DNA from: Funneliformis mosseae
Lineage: Eukaryota; Glomeromycota; Glomeromycetes; Glomerales; Glomeraceae
Direction of reading: 5' to 3'
Assembly (NCBI GenBank): GCA_910592005.1
Contig: CAJVPP010002469.1
Coordinates: 1 to 14,766, forward strand
DNA length: 14,766 nucleotides
In this document: positions 1-7,704 of the stretch, piece after piece
Position numbering within the stretch: the first letter of the stretch is position 1
How the letters are laid out: every line of letters begins with the position of its first letter
Program-made: the position numbers and the translations under genes
Notes under the pieces: model-generated
Told to the model about the DNA's origin: nothing
Database searches by the model: none
What the model saw: the letters and a program-made list of their open reading frames with translations, nothing else

Positions 1-128
1 ATGTTTTTGCGAATTATATTAGATTTTTATTATTAATAAAATTATAATATTTAATAAATTTAATAAATATAATATATTAATTTTATATGCTTATTTGACT
101 AAATTGGTACCAAACTGAGGCCAATTTT

Positions 129-486
129 AGGCTGATTTATAGTTATTTAAATTCTGAATTAATACTGAATGATGCTGAATTAAGATCAATTATAGGCTGA
201 TTTATGATTATTTAAGTTCTGAATTGATGCTGAATAATGTTGTATTGAGGTCAATTTTAGGCTGATTTATGTTATTTAAATTCTAAATTAATGCCAAATG
301 ATGTTAAATTAAGATTAATTTTAGGCTGATTTATGATTGAATTTAAGTTTTAAATGGTTATATCTGATTGGAGTTAATCAGCATCTATTAGCATCTGAAT
401 TATTGCTGAATTAAAGATCAATTTTAGGCTGATTTTAGTTAAATTTAAGTTCTGAATTAATGCTGAATAGCCATGTCTAATTGAAG
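129..486. repeat. 65-bp tandem repeat block, with a longer diverged unit at the end
   Basis: The word AGGCTGATTT recurs at 129, 194, 259, 323 and 426. The first four copies are 64-65 bp apart and the last is 103 bp away. Each unit reads approximately AGGCTGATTTA, then a T/A-rich stretch, then TTCTGAATTAATGCTGAAT and a GATCAATTTT lead-in to the next copy. The 103-bp unit carries an extra segment (358-395, ATCTGATTGGAGTTAATCAG) that is repeated in diverged form at 471-508, so there is a second-order repeat. Copies differ by substitutions and small indels, so this is an old array. Its right edge abuts a broken transposase relic. Confidence 0.8.
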
Positions 487-499
487 TTGATCAGTATCT

Positions 500-521
500 A
501 TCAGCACCTATTTGTGCTGAT
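500..521. repeat. Short perfect inverted repeat (hairpin)
   Basis: ATCAGCAC at 500-507 is the exact reverse complement of GTGCTGAT at 514-521, with a 6-nt loop. It sits at the end of the 65-bp repeat block. The word CTGATCAG beside it is itself palindromic. Nearby, at 563-576, CCTAAAATCAGCC is the reverse complement of the GGCTGATTTTAG word in the array, so the block carries its core word in both orientations, as an inverted-repeat element would. Confidence 0.5.
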
Positions 522-597
522 CAGTAAATATGACAAATTAGCCATAAATAGTATCAAAATTGACCTAAAATCAGCCATCTGATTTTTAGCCGATTTG

Positions 598-1415
598 GAT
601 TATTTCAACCATTGAGATATCAACTGACCCATATCGATCTTTAATATTAGTATAGAATTTATTAAAAAAATCTTTAAAAATTTTAGCATTGAAATTATCA
701 TGATAGTCAACATGATTTATAATAATATTAGAATTTTGAATGACTTCAGTAATATTATCTCAAGTATCAGTATTGATACATTTTCTTCTCCTTGATGAAA
801 GTAAATTAATTGATGAATCTCATAATAAAAGAAAATTAAGAATAATTTCACTAAAGAGTTTATTAGAGTTACCATTATGCATTATGATTATTACACTAAA
901 AACGATAATTAAAGAATTATGTCTAAGTGAATATATAACTCTATGATTTGGCATCCAAGTACAATTTGTAGTATAGTATAAATAATAATAAGATTTATCT
1001 AAAAACACTTCTAGCATAGTAGGAACTTTATTTCTATTTTGCAAATTTTCAAACTGACATCATAAATAGCAGTTATAAAAAATAACATTTTGTGATAATT
1101 TATGTAATATATTTTGATGTTTGCTATGATTATAATAATATCTTAAAGTATGAAATAAATGAAGTAATTGCCATTTTGAAAGTATATGACTATTTTTCTC
1201 AAGTTTTTGTTTTAATATATATGTTGAAAGTAGAAATTAAAAATGTTTATAGATATAATAAGACTACGTATAAGCTCAACAATATTACAGTCAAGTCCTT
1301 TCTTTGGCTGTCTATGGATTTTTTATGAAAAAGCTTTATTTTTATTATATTTAGCAACCATACATCCAACTGTTATTTTTCTAACATCAAGAACTGTGGC
1401 AATCTTCTTGTATAG
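598..1415 (-). pseudogene. Decayed Tc1/IS630-like (DDE) transposase, truncated at its C-terminal end
   Basis: Read on the minus strand, 1412-1326 encodes a helix-turn-helix-like segment (KKIATVLDVRKITVGCMVAK) typical of the DNA-binding end of Tc1/mariner-type transposases. After a frame change near 1230, 1080-598 is one frame containing VFLDKSYYYLYYTTNCTWMP (first catalytic Asp at 999-997) and VDYHDNFNAKIFKDFF (708-661). The latter resembles the YHGNF...F region before the second Asp in DDE_3 transposases. This frame has in-frame TGA codons at 822-820 and 762-760, both where I remember the family having Trp. The expected second catalytic Asp appears as Val (609-607), and the sequence then stops abruptly at about 600 beside the 65-bp repeat array. 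The third acidic residue is absent. It is a dead relic. Family-level assignment is fairly firm; the subfamily is from memory. Confidence 0.65.
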
Positions 1416-2302
1416 TGTTAAGTTATAATATTACTTCTGGTATTATTAGATATTTAAAAAATATTGATGAACACGAATAATCATTTTTTTTTATTATTAG
1501 TTAGAAGGCCTTGATCTCATTCCAATTCATCCATAGGAAACAAAAAAAGTTAATTAGTTAAAAATCTTAAAGTTTAAAACTATTCTCATCTTATATCTAA
1601 TTTGTATGCCTATATAACTTTATTGTCAAATTTTGTATAACAAAAGAAAATCAGATAATGATCTTTATATATCAACGTTTTTGCATCAGAATAATATAAT
1701 TATATATTTATCTTTATATATATATATTTTAAATTTTTGCTAAATTACGTTAATAAATGTATTATATAGTTTAATATTATAAGAATAGTTTTTTTACATA
1801 TAGATACTTGTTAATAAAAAAGAAAGAAATCCAAAATTTGAATATAACTTAAAATGAAAAAACATAATTAAAATAAAAATAATTAGTTGTGTTTCAATTA
1901 TCAATTTTTGCTTATTTATCAAAAATATTTTTGTATTATATTATTTTTATTTTTAAAATGATTAGTATAATGTATTAAATAGAGAATAATTTGTTAATAG
2001 AAAGAAGAAAATCTATTTTATTGATCAAATTTAAATTTAGATTTTCTTTTTTTTTAATAATAAACTTATCTATATTTTAATTTATGAAATATTAATATAT
2101 AAAATCATATATTTAAGTTTTTTTTAATTCTAAAGGATTGTTATTATTATTACTTTTACCTTTCAATTTTATTAGATAAAATATAAATATTTTATAAAAA
2201 GTTCTTAAAATAAAAAGAAACTTAAAAGCTTATTTATATACTGTATATATTTATTTTATTTTTTATAAAAAAAAAATTTTAAAAACAAATTTATTTGATT
2301 AA
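1416..2302. other. AT-rich intergenic sequence, no gene seen
   Basis: This stretch is dominated by A and T runs and TA-rich words (for example 1700-1760, 2040-2130 and 2230-2300). No open frame here looks protein-like, and no RNA gene motif was recognised. It probably contains degraded transposon sequence beyond the 5' end of the transposase relic, but no boundary or terminal inverted repeat could be placed. Confidence 0.5.
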
Positions 2303-2656
2303 TTAAACTTTATTAAATTCATAAATTTTTTTAGATTTTAAAACTTGAGATTTATAACAGCATTCATCTTTTTTATAAGGATCATGAACATACTTCTGAA
2401 TCTATTCATAAAGATACTACTATCATTTTATATTTAATCTTTTTGCTAAAATTTCATTAGGAAATTTTGAAGTAATTGAAGCTTTATCTTTTTTTGTGAT
2501 ATTAATTGCTACTTTACTTTTGTTAACTTCAAGTTGCATTTTAATTATTCTAATTTTATCTATTGAAAATAAAAAGTGATGTTGTTTAGTAATATTTTTT
2601 ATATTTTTTTGTGTTGATATTGGGTAAGATCCAAAACCTCATATATAAATAGAAAT
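2303..2656 (-). pseudogene. Possible decayed reading frame, unrecognised
   Basis: One minus-strand frame runs from about 2656 to a TAA at 2305-2303. It is open for 71 codons (2638-2426) and then for about 32 codons (residues near VHDPYKKDECCYKSQVLKSK), separated by a cluster of stops around 2425-2400. The peptide has a lysine-rich, coding-like composition (MQLEVNKSKVAINITKKDKA), but I recognise no family. Open stretches of about 70 codons are expected a few times by chance in a window this size, so this rests on protein-like appearance only. A remnant of a mobile element or a lost gene are both possible. Confidence 0.22.
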
Positions 2657-2939
2657 TGCCAAAAAAAAAAATTCATTTATAAAATATGAATATTTTTTTT
2701 TTTTAAATAATTTAAACAAACATTTAATAAGTAATCAACTTTACGTTTATTTAAGAAAGCAATTAAAAAAAAATTTTTTTACTGTTTATATTATTGTAAG
2801 CATTAAATCAAAATTAATTAATAGTAGAATTTTTGTCATAATTTGAAAAGTTTAAATAAATTTCGTTTTTTAGATACCAATACCATTGATTATTGTTTAA
2901 TAAATTTCATTCGCCAAGTTCTATTATATAAAAAGTTTA

Positions 2940-3617
2940 TTAATCGCCCGAATTCTTCTCTCGTTCATGCCTTCTATGTTGCTGAGCAACAGGGTTGTTG
3001 TTAAATCCTGTGTATGTAAACGCAGCCTGTAAACTACTTTGTTGGGTAGCCATCGTGACACAAGCAGGTGCAAATATGGCTTTAGATAATTTATGTTTCC
3101 AGATAGTTTGTCCATCATAAATATTAATTTTATATAGTCTTTTACCACATCCGACCAGAACTGCATCAGGAGCTGATGAATCTAACATAAGGCAAGGCAA
3201 TTCATAACCGGCACCCTTCAACTCGTTTTTCCAAAGTGTCCCTCCTAATTCAGGGTCTATTCCACATACTTTTCCGAAAGAACCGACTAAAACAACAGAA
3301 CCTTGAGGCTTATATGATGATGCGTTTGAATTTGAATTTGAATTTGAATTTGTGCTGGTAACAAGTACCGATACTTCGCTCCACCACATTGTTGATAGCG
3401 GGTTATTCCAGATCACTGCTCCATCAGCCAAGTTCAGGGCGATTAAATGGCCATTCATCCCGACATAGACTTTATTATCAAAGACGAATAATGCTCCAAC
3501 ACCGTATCCTACACCGGAGAGCTTAGAGTTCCACACTCGTGTACCGTCTGTTTTGTTGATAGCAAATACTTCTCCCGCTGTAGAACATACAAGTAAATTT
3601 TCTGGTGATGATGTCAT
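2940..3617 (-). CDS. PQQ-like beta-propeller (quinoprotein-like) repeat protein, 225 aa
   Basis: The frame encodes four PQQ-like blades, each with the pattern hydrophobic strand, G-x-(V/L)-x-(A/K)-(I/L)-(N/D)-x-x-x-G, then (V/T)-(I/L)-W. They lie at about residues 8-32 (STAGEVFAINKTDGTRVW), 50-72 (MNGHLIALNLADGAVIW), 107-131 and 152-176 (GKRLYKINIYDGQTIW), roughly 45-55 residues apart. Full quinoprotein dehydrogenases have eight blades and an N-terminal signal; this protein has neither. I see no dehydrogenase active-site motif, so it is more likely a small scaffold or carbohydrate/ligand-binding propeller than an enzyme. The ATG at 3617 (MTSSPENLLV) is preferred over one 16 codons upstream because the upstream residues are Phe/Ile-rich, do not fit a blade and lie close to the TATA-like box. 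Residues 89-99 are an Asn-Ser tract from a microsatellite. The C-terminus (NNNPVAQQHRRHEREK) is charged and outside the propeller. The gene is GC-richer than its flanks. Intactness and family call are confident; function is not. Confidence 0.88.
   Translation of the reverse strand: MTSSPENLLVCSTAGEVFAINKTDGTRVWNSKLSGVGYGVGALFVFDNKVYVGMNGHLIALNLADGAVIWNNPLSTMWWSEVSVLVTSTNSNSNSNSNASSYKPQGSVVLVGSFGKVCGIDPELGGTLWKNELKGAGYELPCLMLDSSAPDAVLVGCGKRLYKINIYDGQTIWKHKLSKAIFAPACVTMATQQSSLQAAFTYTGFNNNPVAQQHRRHEREKNSGD
3324..3352. repeat. Hexanucleotide microsatellite (TTTGAA)n inside the PQQ-like gene
   Basis: Between four and five units of TTTGAA stand in tandem. On the coding (minus) strand they give alternating Asn and Ser codons, a linker of about eleven residues between the second and third propeller blades. 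Because the unit is six bases, gain or loss of units keeps the frame, so length variation between strains or nuclei would be tolerated. Confidence 0.85.
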
Positions 3618-3666
3618 AATTATATAACAAAAGAGTTTGAAGAATCGAATGGTTATAACTAGCAAG

Positions 3667-3674
3667 TATTTATA
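3667..3674 (-). promoter_or_regulatory. TATA-like box of the PQQ-like gene
   Basis: On the minus strand the sequence reads TATAAATA, about 50 nt upstream of the preferred ATG at 3617. The position leaves room for a short leader. A more GC-rich patch (GGGTCGCGTGAGAG, 3690-3705 region) lies just upstream. This is a match by motif and distance only. Confidence 0.4.
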
Positions 3675-3705
3675 ATATTATTTAACTTCTCTCACGCGAC
3701 CCTGT

Positions 3706-4065
3706 TAGGTTAAGATGATCTACTCCGAATGGTTTCACATGCTTTTAGATTCTTTTTTAGAACGAATTGAAAAGAAAAAAAAAAAAAATTTAATTTATTC
3801 TCATTTATAAATGGTATCCTTACATATTGATCGACAGTTTTTGATGATTTCCTATTTTGGAAAGTTGTACACTTGTTATTAAATAATATTACTAATAAAT
3901 AAACAAAAAAAAAAAAAAACTACGAAATAGGATTTTATTAAAATGTTGTGACTTTGTTATGTATATATATACAACAATGATTAGAAAATTTTGGTTTGTA
4001 ACATACTTTTCCCAATAAGAGTCTCTGAATTCTAATAAATGCCTCCTCCTTTAACGAGGAAAAGA
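3706..4065. other. Intergenic region with two long A tracts
   Basis: No gene is seen. There are A homopolymers of roughly 13-18 bases around 3776-3789 and 3904-3920, and a TATATATATA stretch near 3961-3970. The region separates the start of the PQQ-like gene from the 3' end of the small candidate gene on the same strand. Confidence 0.5.
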
Positions 4066-4435
4066 TCAACGACTAAAAATCGAATCTGATTTTTTTTCCA
4101 TTGAACTTTCAGAAAATGTACCTATTTTTCGAGAATTTGCTACACGAAAAAAAATACAAGCCATAACAATCCCTATTGGTAAAATACCAAAATCAAAGTA
4201 GATTAAAATATCTTGGAAATTAATTTTCCTACTCCAATAACATACTTTGAATGCTATCAATAATACCCAATATGTTCGAGAGACCATGAACCACCAAATT
4301 CATGATTTGTATTAACATTATCAAAACTCCTAATGCACGTTTGATTGGGATGTGCAAAACACAAAATAAAATCCTCAATTTGTCTTTTGAAATCTTTAAA
4401 TTACGCCACAATTCAAATTTTTTTGATACGAACAT
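4066..4435 (-). CDS. Candidate small hydrophobic protein with one intron (98 aa when spliced), unrecognised
   Basis: Two overlapping minus-strand frames (4435-4229 and 4287-4066) join cleanly if 4245-4173 is an intron. The donor is GTATGT, the acceptor is ATAG, the length is 73 nt, a TTAAT branch-like word lies inside, and exon 1 ends in phase 1 exactly matching the exon 2 frame. The product starts MFVSKKFELWRNLK (ATG at 4435), has hydrophobic stretches at residues 20-30 and 34-58 (ALGVLIMLIQIMNLVVHGLS), then IVMACIFFRV, and ends in a hydrophilic Ser/Lys-rich tail (ESSMEKKSDSIFSR, TGA at 4068-4066). It looks like a small membrane protein. An alternative is a one-base frameshift: the second frame read through (YWVLLIAFKVCYW, then a hydrophobic ILIYFDFGILPIGIVMACIFF) is also membrane-like. 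In that case this is a broken or mis-sequenced multi-span protein. Confidence 0.4.
4173..4245 (-). other. Predicted GT-AG intron
   Basis: The donor GTATGT (4245-4240) is the classic fungal 5' splice site. The acceptor AATAG ends at 4173. The 73-nt length is normal for filamentous fungi, and removing it converts two out-of-frame halves into one open frame. The alternative is that this segment is exonic and the gene instead carries an indel. Confidence 0.35.
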
Positions 4436-5228
4436 GGTTACACAAGTCGAATATTAACGTTTTTTAATAACTTTCAAACTAATATTAATTGATAAGATTT
4501 GAATTGGCTTTATGACGAATTATCACATCGATTTATTTTAGAATATTCGAGTTTCCTAAAAAAAATCCTATTCGTTCATCTAGTTTAATTTTTCTAAAAT
4601 TATCGATATATTATCGAATCTTGTAATAATTCAGTCATTAATGACTTTTTTTTATTTGTGATTAGTCTATACATTGATAAATAGAAAGCTCGTCCCGTCG
4701 TTTATATAAACGCGACTGAAGAGAAATTTTATAGAGGCTTGCTTAAATAAATTACATTTAAGTGTTAATTATTTTCTGCTAACTTATGAAATGGTCAATG
4801 CAAGCATTAAATATATTATTTTTAGAATATCTCTGCACTAAGAAATCATCTATTTGAGGCACCTCTCAAGAGAATTCATTATATCAAAAATTATAAATGA
4901 CTTTTTCATTACGCTTGTTCGAATAATCTAATTTTCTGTTTATATTAAGTTCGCAGTTCAATTCATGGACAATCTAATTAAATTAGTAAAGGCCGAGACA
5001 TAATATTTCTGTGCCAGTTCTACAAACTGTATTACATTTCTCGTTAATTGGATTCTAGCAGATTGGAAAGTCAACTTAACACGTCAACAGGTCATTTGAT
5101 TTGTTCACAAAGCGCGAAAGGTTTGGCTTCTAGAATGCACTGTTTATTTTATTAAAAGAGAGAATGCTTCATGATGATTTTATAGTATACTACAATTAAA
5201 GCTCATTGACCGACTTGATTTTTGATTT
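4436..5228. other. Intergenic region, no supported gene
   Basis: GC content is moderate (roughly 30-33%), with no convincing open frame. I followed the minus-strand frame from 5170 to 4740. Its roughly ten stops in 143 codons are what chance predicts, so I do not call it. The only structured element is the TATATAA palindrome at 4699-4712. Confidence 0.45.
4699..4712. promoter_or_regulatory. Palindrome CGTTTATATAAACG containing a TATATAA core
   Basis: This is a perfect 14-bp palindrome, and with its flanks (GTCG before, CGCGAC after) it is nearly symmetric over 20 bp. The core could act as a TATA element in either direction. The ATG-bearing candidate gene at 4435 starts 264 bp away on the minus strand. 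No function is shown. Confidence 0.3.
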
Positions 5229-5393
5229 TTAATTAATTTTTACACAAACTTTAGAATAAAAGTCACAATACGTGTTTGTATTGACCTCTTGTATGAAATT
5301 CTCCCGCGGATCTAAATAGTAATAACACCGAAAGTAACATTGTCTCTTAACTTTTATTTCATCCCCAAAATAAATGAGCAACCGATCACCCAT
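5229..5393 (-). CDS. Small open frame, 54 aa, doubtful
   Basis: An ATG at 5393 opens a 54-codon frame beginning MGDRLLIYFGDEIKVKRQCY and ending in TAA at 5231-5229. The peptide is rich in Tyr and Cys (five Cys) and charged residues. The frame also stays open about 17 codons upstream of the ATG. It could be an exon or chance. I recognise no family, and no splice sites clearly tie it to the frame immediately upstream (5601-5416). Confidence 0.15.
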   Translation of the reverse strand: MGDRLLIYFGDEIKVKRQCYFRCYYYLDPRENFIQEVNTNTYCDFYSKVCVKIN

Positions 5394-5415
5394 GAAGTTT
5401 ATCGGAACAGGTTTA

Positions 5416-5601
5416 TTACAAACAAATAAATAACAAAGGTTTAACGTTAACTATTCTGGAATCGTTATTTTCTTTTATACTCCAACCAAAAAACGTTTTG
5501 TCTGGAGCAAAATAACCGGTTGCCAATGCATTTTCCTGTGAAGAAATTGTCAAAGCGGGTAATGATGGACAGTGACCTTTGAAGTTTAACTTTATATGTC
5601 G
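5416..5601 (-). CDS. Possible exon or gene remnant, 61 codons, unrecognised
   Basis: A stop-free minus-strand stretch without any ATG encodes a protein-like segment (LATGYFAPDKTFFGWSIKEN) ending at TAA 5418-5416. The same frame continues upstream past a single TAA (5604-5602) through 31 codons with several Met, and past a TGA to an ATG at 5730. An acceptor-like TTCTTCACAG lies inside at about 5535, so an exon starting there is possible. It could be part of a spliced gene, a recently broken gene, or chance. Confidence 0.22.
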   Translation of the reverse strand, partial: RHIKLNFKGHCPSLPALTISSQENALATGYFAPDKTFFGWSIKENNDSRIVNVKPLLFICL

Positions 5602-5730
5602 TTATATGGGATTTAAGGGCTTCATTTTATCTTGTCTAGTTGTTTTTGGTTTTAATTCTTCCTTATTAATGCTGCTAATCATTAACATCAAGCGTAATAT
5701 AAATTTATTGCGAGTTCACACATCTTCCAT

Positions 5731-5950
5731 CGTGTAAAGGTCTATAATAACAGAGAAAATTTTAGAACCGGATGGATTTATCTACGACAAAGAATTGACT
5801 AGTAAGGCTTATTTTAGATAGGTATCATCCTATTTTTAAAGATTCATCCAGTAATATGTAACTTTATTTTTTATAAAAAAAAAAAAAAAATATCGCAAAA
5901 ATAGAAAAATTTATTATTAATATACTTTATAGTTACTTACATTATAGAAA
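5731..5950. other. Intergenic region with an A tract
   Basis: Only a homopolymer of about 16 A (near 5875-5890) stands out. A short plus-strand frame at about 5753-5820 (KILEPDGFIYDKELTSK) looks protein-like, but at about 25 codons it is too short to support. Confidence 0.35.
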
Positions 5951-6058
5951 GGAGTTTAATTAACTCCGAAATCCAAATCCGAAACCGAAATCTTTTCCGA
6001 AAATCCTAAACTTCCTCCGAAATATATTTCTCTTCCGAAACTCCGAAACTAATTTCGG
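5951..6058. repeat. CCGAAA-rich cluster with a flanking hairpin
   Basis: Seven copies of CCGAAA occur in 83 bp (5966-6048) with irregular spacing of 6-20 bp, followed by one inverted copy TTTCGG at 6053-6058. At the left edge, GGAGTT and AACTCC (5951-5956 and 5962-5967) form a 6-bp stem. CpG-containing words at this density stand out against an AT-rich, CpG-poor background. It could be a degenerate microsatellite or a clustered protein-binding site. Confidence 0.55.
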
Positions 6059-6231
6059 ATATTTACTATAAGATTAAGTGATTTATAACCAAAATTCACC
6101 GGAACTTATATTACTTATTTGCTAATGTAGCACAGAAAATTCTCGATAATAATCAATTAGAACATTGATACTGCTTATTTTATACTACCAAGACACAAAA
6201 TTTTTTAAAAAAAAATTTAAACCCCTCTAAA

Positions 6232-6486
6232 GAATAAAAAGCTAATACAAAGAAGAGTAGCACTACTCTTTCAAGTTCTCCATCTAAAAACCAAAATGAT
6301 GTAAATAAAAAAAAATCGAAAAAATTGGAAAAAAAATAATAAAATAAAATAAAAAGTATTACTTCTTACAATGGTGAAATCTCTAGAATCTTGGAAATAA
6401 GAATCTTTTTAGGAATCAGTTTTTTAAGCTTTAGAAAAAAGGCGAACGACATTAATAAAGTTGTACAATGGCGGCTTAGCATTTGA
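6232..6486 (+). other. Possible decayed coding segment, low-complexity Ser/Lys-rich
   Basis: One plus-strand frame encodes KANTKKSSTTLSSSPSKNQN and a Lys-rich continuation to TAA at 6337. After two adjacent stops it is open again for about 46 codons (ending IL-EIRIFLGISFLSFRKKAND... region, TGA at 6484-6486). The first part resembles the disordered Ser/Lys linkers common in AT-rich fungal proteins, but A-rich sequence produces such strings by chance. No family was recognised. Confidence 0.15.
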
Positions 6487-6629
6487 CAGATCAGATCAGA
6501 TCATATTTACATTTATGAATCGAAAAAAATTTTTTTTTTACTGAATTAAAACAAAAAATCTTTAATATCTAATTAAATTCTAGTGATAATCTTTATCTTT
6601 CTTTTCTAATATATAATTCTGGAAAGTAT

Positions 6630-6785
6630 ATGAAAAGGAGGGAGGTCAACTTCAAGAAAATTATTGGAAACATAATGAATATTCTGAAAATACATAAAAT
6701 GGATGTGATCATGCCATTTGCAAGTTTTATTGTTTTCTTTATATTAAGTTCATTTTACAAGAAAGCATTTGATTATACTATATAA
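6630..6785 (+). CDS. Small open frame, 51 aa, possible single membrane segment, doubtful
   Basis: An ATG at 6630 opens 51 codons starting MKRREVNFKKIIGNIMNILK, with a hydrophobic stretch at about residues 29-41 (IMPFASFIVFFIL) and a TAA at 6783-6785. The overlapping frame also reads protein-like (FWKVYEKEGGQLQENYWKHN) and faintly recalls the N-terminal spacing of BED-type zinc fingers of hAT transposases without the cysteines. Which frame, if either, was ever coding cannot be settled here. Confidence 0.13.
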   Translation: MKRREVNFKKIIGNIMNILKIHKMDVIMPFASFIVFFILSSFYKKAFDYTI

Positions 6786-6862
6786 AAATATTTTAAAGAC
6801 ATTCTAATTCTAAAGAAACTTCTAATTTTTCCTTTATATCTTCCTCTAATACTAAAAAAAAA

Positions 6863-7216
6863 TTAATTGATAAAACACAAATGGTTGGAGAATGCAGGAA
6901 AAAACGTAAGGTGCAAAGTAATGTAAACTGCGCCTAGCAAGCTTATAAATACTGCACCTAGTTTGATTAATGAGTTTTAGAATAAGCCATGCTCATTGAC
7001 CCCTCCTTTGCCACTGAAGCTTGTTGCATTAATGGGCGGTCTCGAGAGATACACCATGCAACGTAGTGCAAGTGCACCCGAGATTAAAAATCTTTGGAAA
7101 GGTCAATCAAACATGCTTGACATTTTAGCAGGACTGGTTTGGGCAACCTTTCTGAAGCATATTTGATTCCGTGCGAAAAAAACGCAAAAAAGGAGGATAT
7201 TAATACCATAACCTAT
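6863..7216 (-). pseudogene. Possible decayed open frame in a GC-richer island
   Basis: A minus-strand frame of about 117 codons spans this island with only two internal stops (TGA at 7105-7103 and TAA at 6979-6977). Its middle part reads RFLISGALALRCMVYLSRPP followed by a Gly/Ser-rich segment. The sequence is about 40-45% GC against roughly 25% around it, so fewer stops are expected by chance, which weakens the case. I recognise no family. A fragment of a repeated element or an exon are both possible. Confidence 0.22.
6944..6951 (+). promoter_or_regulatory. TATA-like word TATAAATA
   Basis: This lies on the plus strand inside the GC-richer island, in the context AAGCTTATAAATACTGCACC. It is the best TATA-like match upstream of the open frame at 7121-7348, but more than 150 bp from it. 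It may be chance or part of a transposon promoter. Confidence 0.2.
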
Positions 7217-7348
7217 TCACATATAATTATTGGATCAGTTACTTATGGTAACAATATATTGATTTATTTTTTACTTTCCTTCGGTCATTCCGTCACATTT
7301 ATAACTCCAGAGCCAGTGATCAAACGGTTGTGCAACAAATCCGTATAA
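7121..7348 (+). other. Open frame without ATG, 75 codons, doubtful
   Basis: The frame is open from 7121 to TAA at 7346-7348 and reads protein-like (NLSEAYLIPCEKNAKKEDIN, later FGHSVTFITPEPVIKRLCNK), but it has no ATG and no clear splice acceptor. It overlaps the minus-strand candidate in the same island, so at most one is likely to be real. It could be an exon upstream of the HET-domain gene, but I cannot connect the frames. Confidence 0.15.
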
Positions 7349-7440
7349 ATTTGAATCACGATATTCCAACTATAATCAAGTAAAAAAATACTGTAAATCG
7401 TATAAACCGCTTATGCAAAACGAATAATAAGCTATAAGAA

Positions 7441-7466
7441 TATTTATTTATTTATTTTTATTTATT
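7441..7466. repeat. TTTA microsatellite
   Basis: About six units of TTTA (one imperfect, TTTTTA) lie between a moderately GC segment and the region upstream of the HET-domain gene. There is no gene between 7349 and 7690. Confidence 0.8.
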
Positions 7467-7704
7467 AAAAAATTCCTTTCCAGAGAAATAAATTAGTTGA
7501 ACGAGCAAAAATTAATATATATACAATGTTGAACAATGCATAATAAAATATTATTAATTGCGTATTTTTGATATTTATTTATATTTTGTGATGGGCAAAG
7601 AGTTACAGTACGTTCTCGGAAATTATCTTCGTAAATAAACACATACAACTTTTTCCTTATTTATCATGATCGTCAAAATTTGTTTTACAGCATGCGAACC
7701 ACTC

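Noticed and set aside
129..486. CRISPR-like array
   Set aside because: The repeats are directly tandem and diverged with no unique spacers, and the genome is eukaryotic.
740..1428. Plus-strand open frames of 60-78 codons over the transposase relic
   Set aside because: The minus strand carries recognisable transposase motifs through the same interval; the plus frames are shadows with no family resemblance.
2924..3166. 80-codon frame overlapping the end of the PQQ-like gene
   Set aside because: It is out of frame with, and wholly overlaps, the clear propeller coding sequence.
4680..5170. Minus-strand frame with protein-like pieces and about ten stops
   Set aside because: About eleven stops would be expected by chance in this length and composition, so there is no evidence of coding.
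7028..7060. Possible tRNA B-box near GGTCTCGAGAGAT
   Set aside because: It does not match the GGTTCGANNCC consensus and no cloverleaf could be folded around it.
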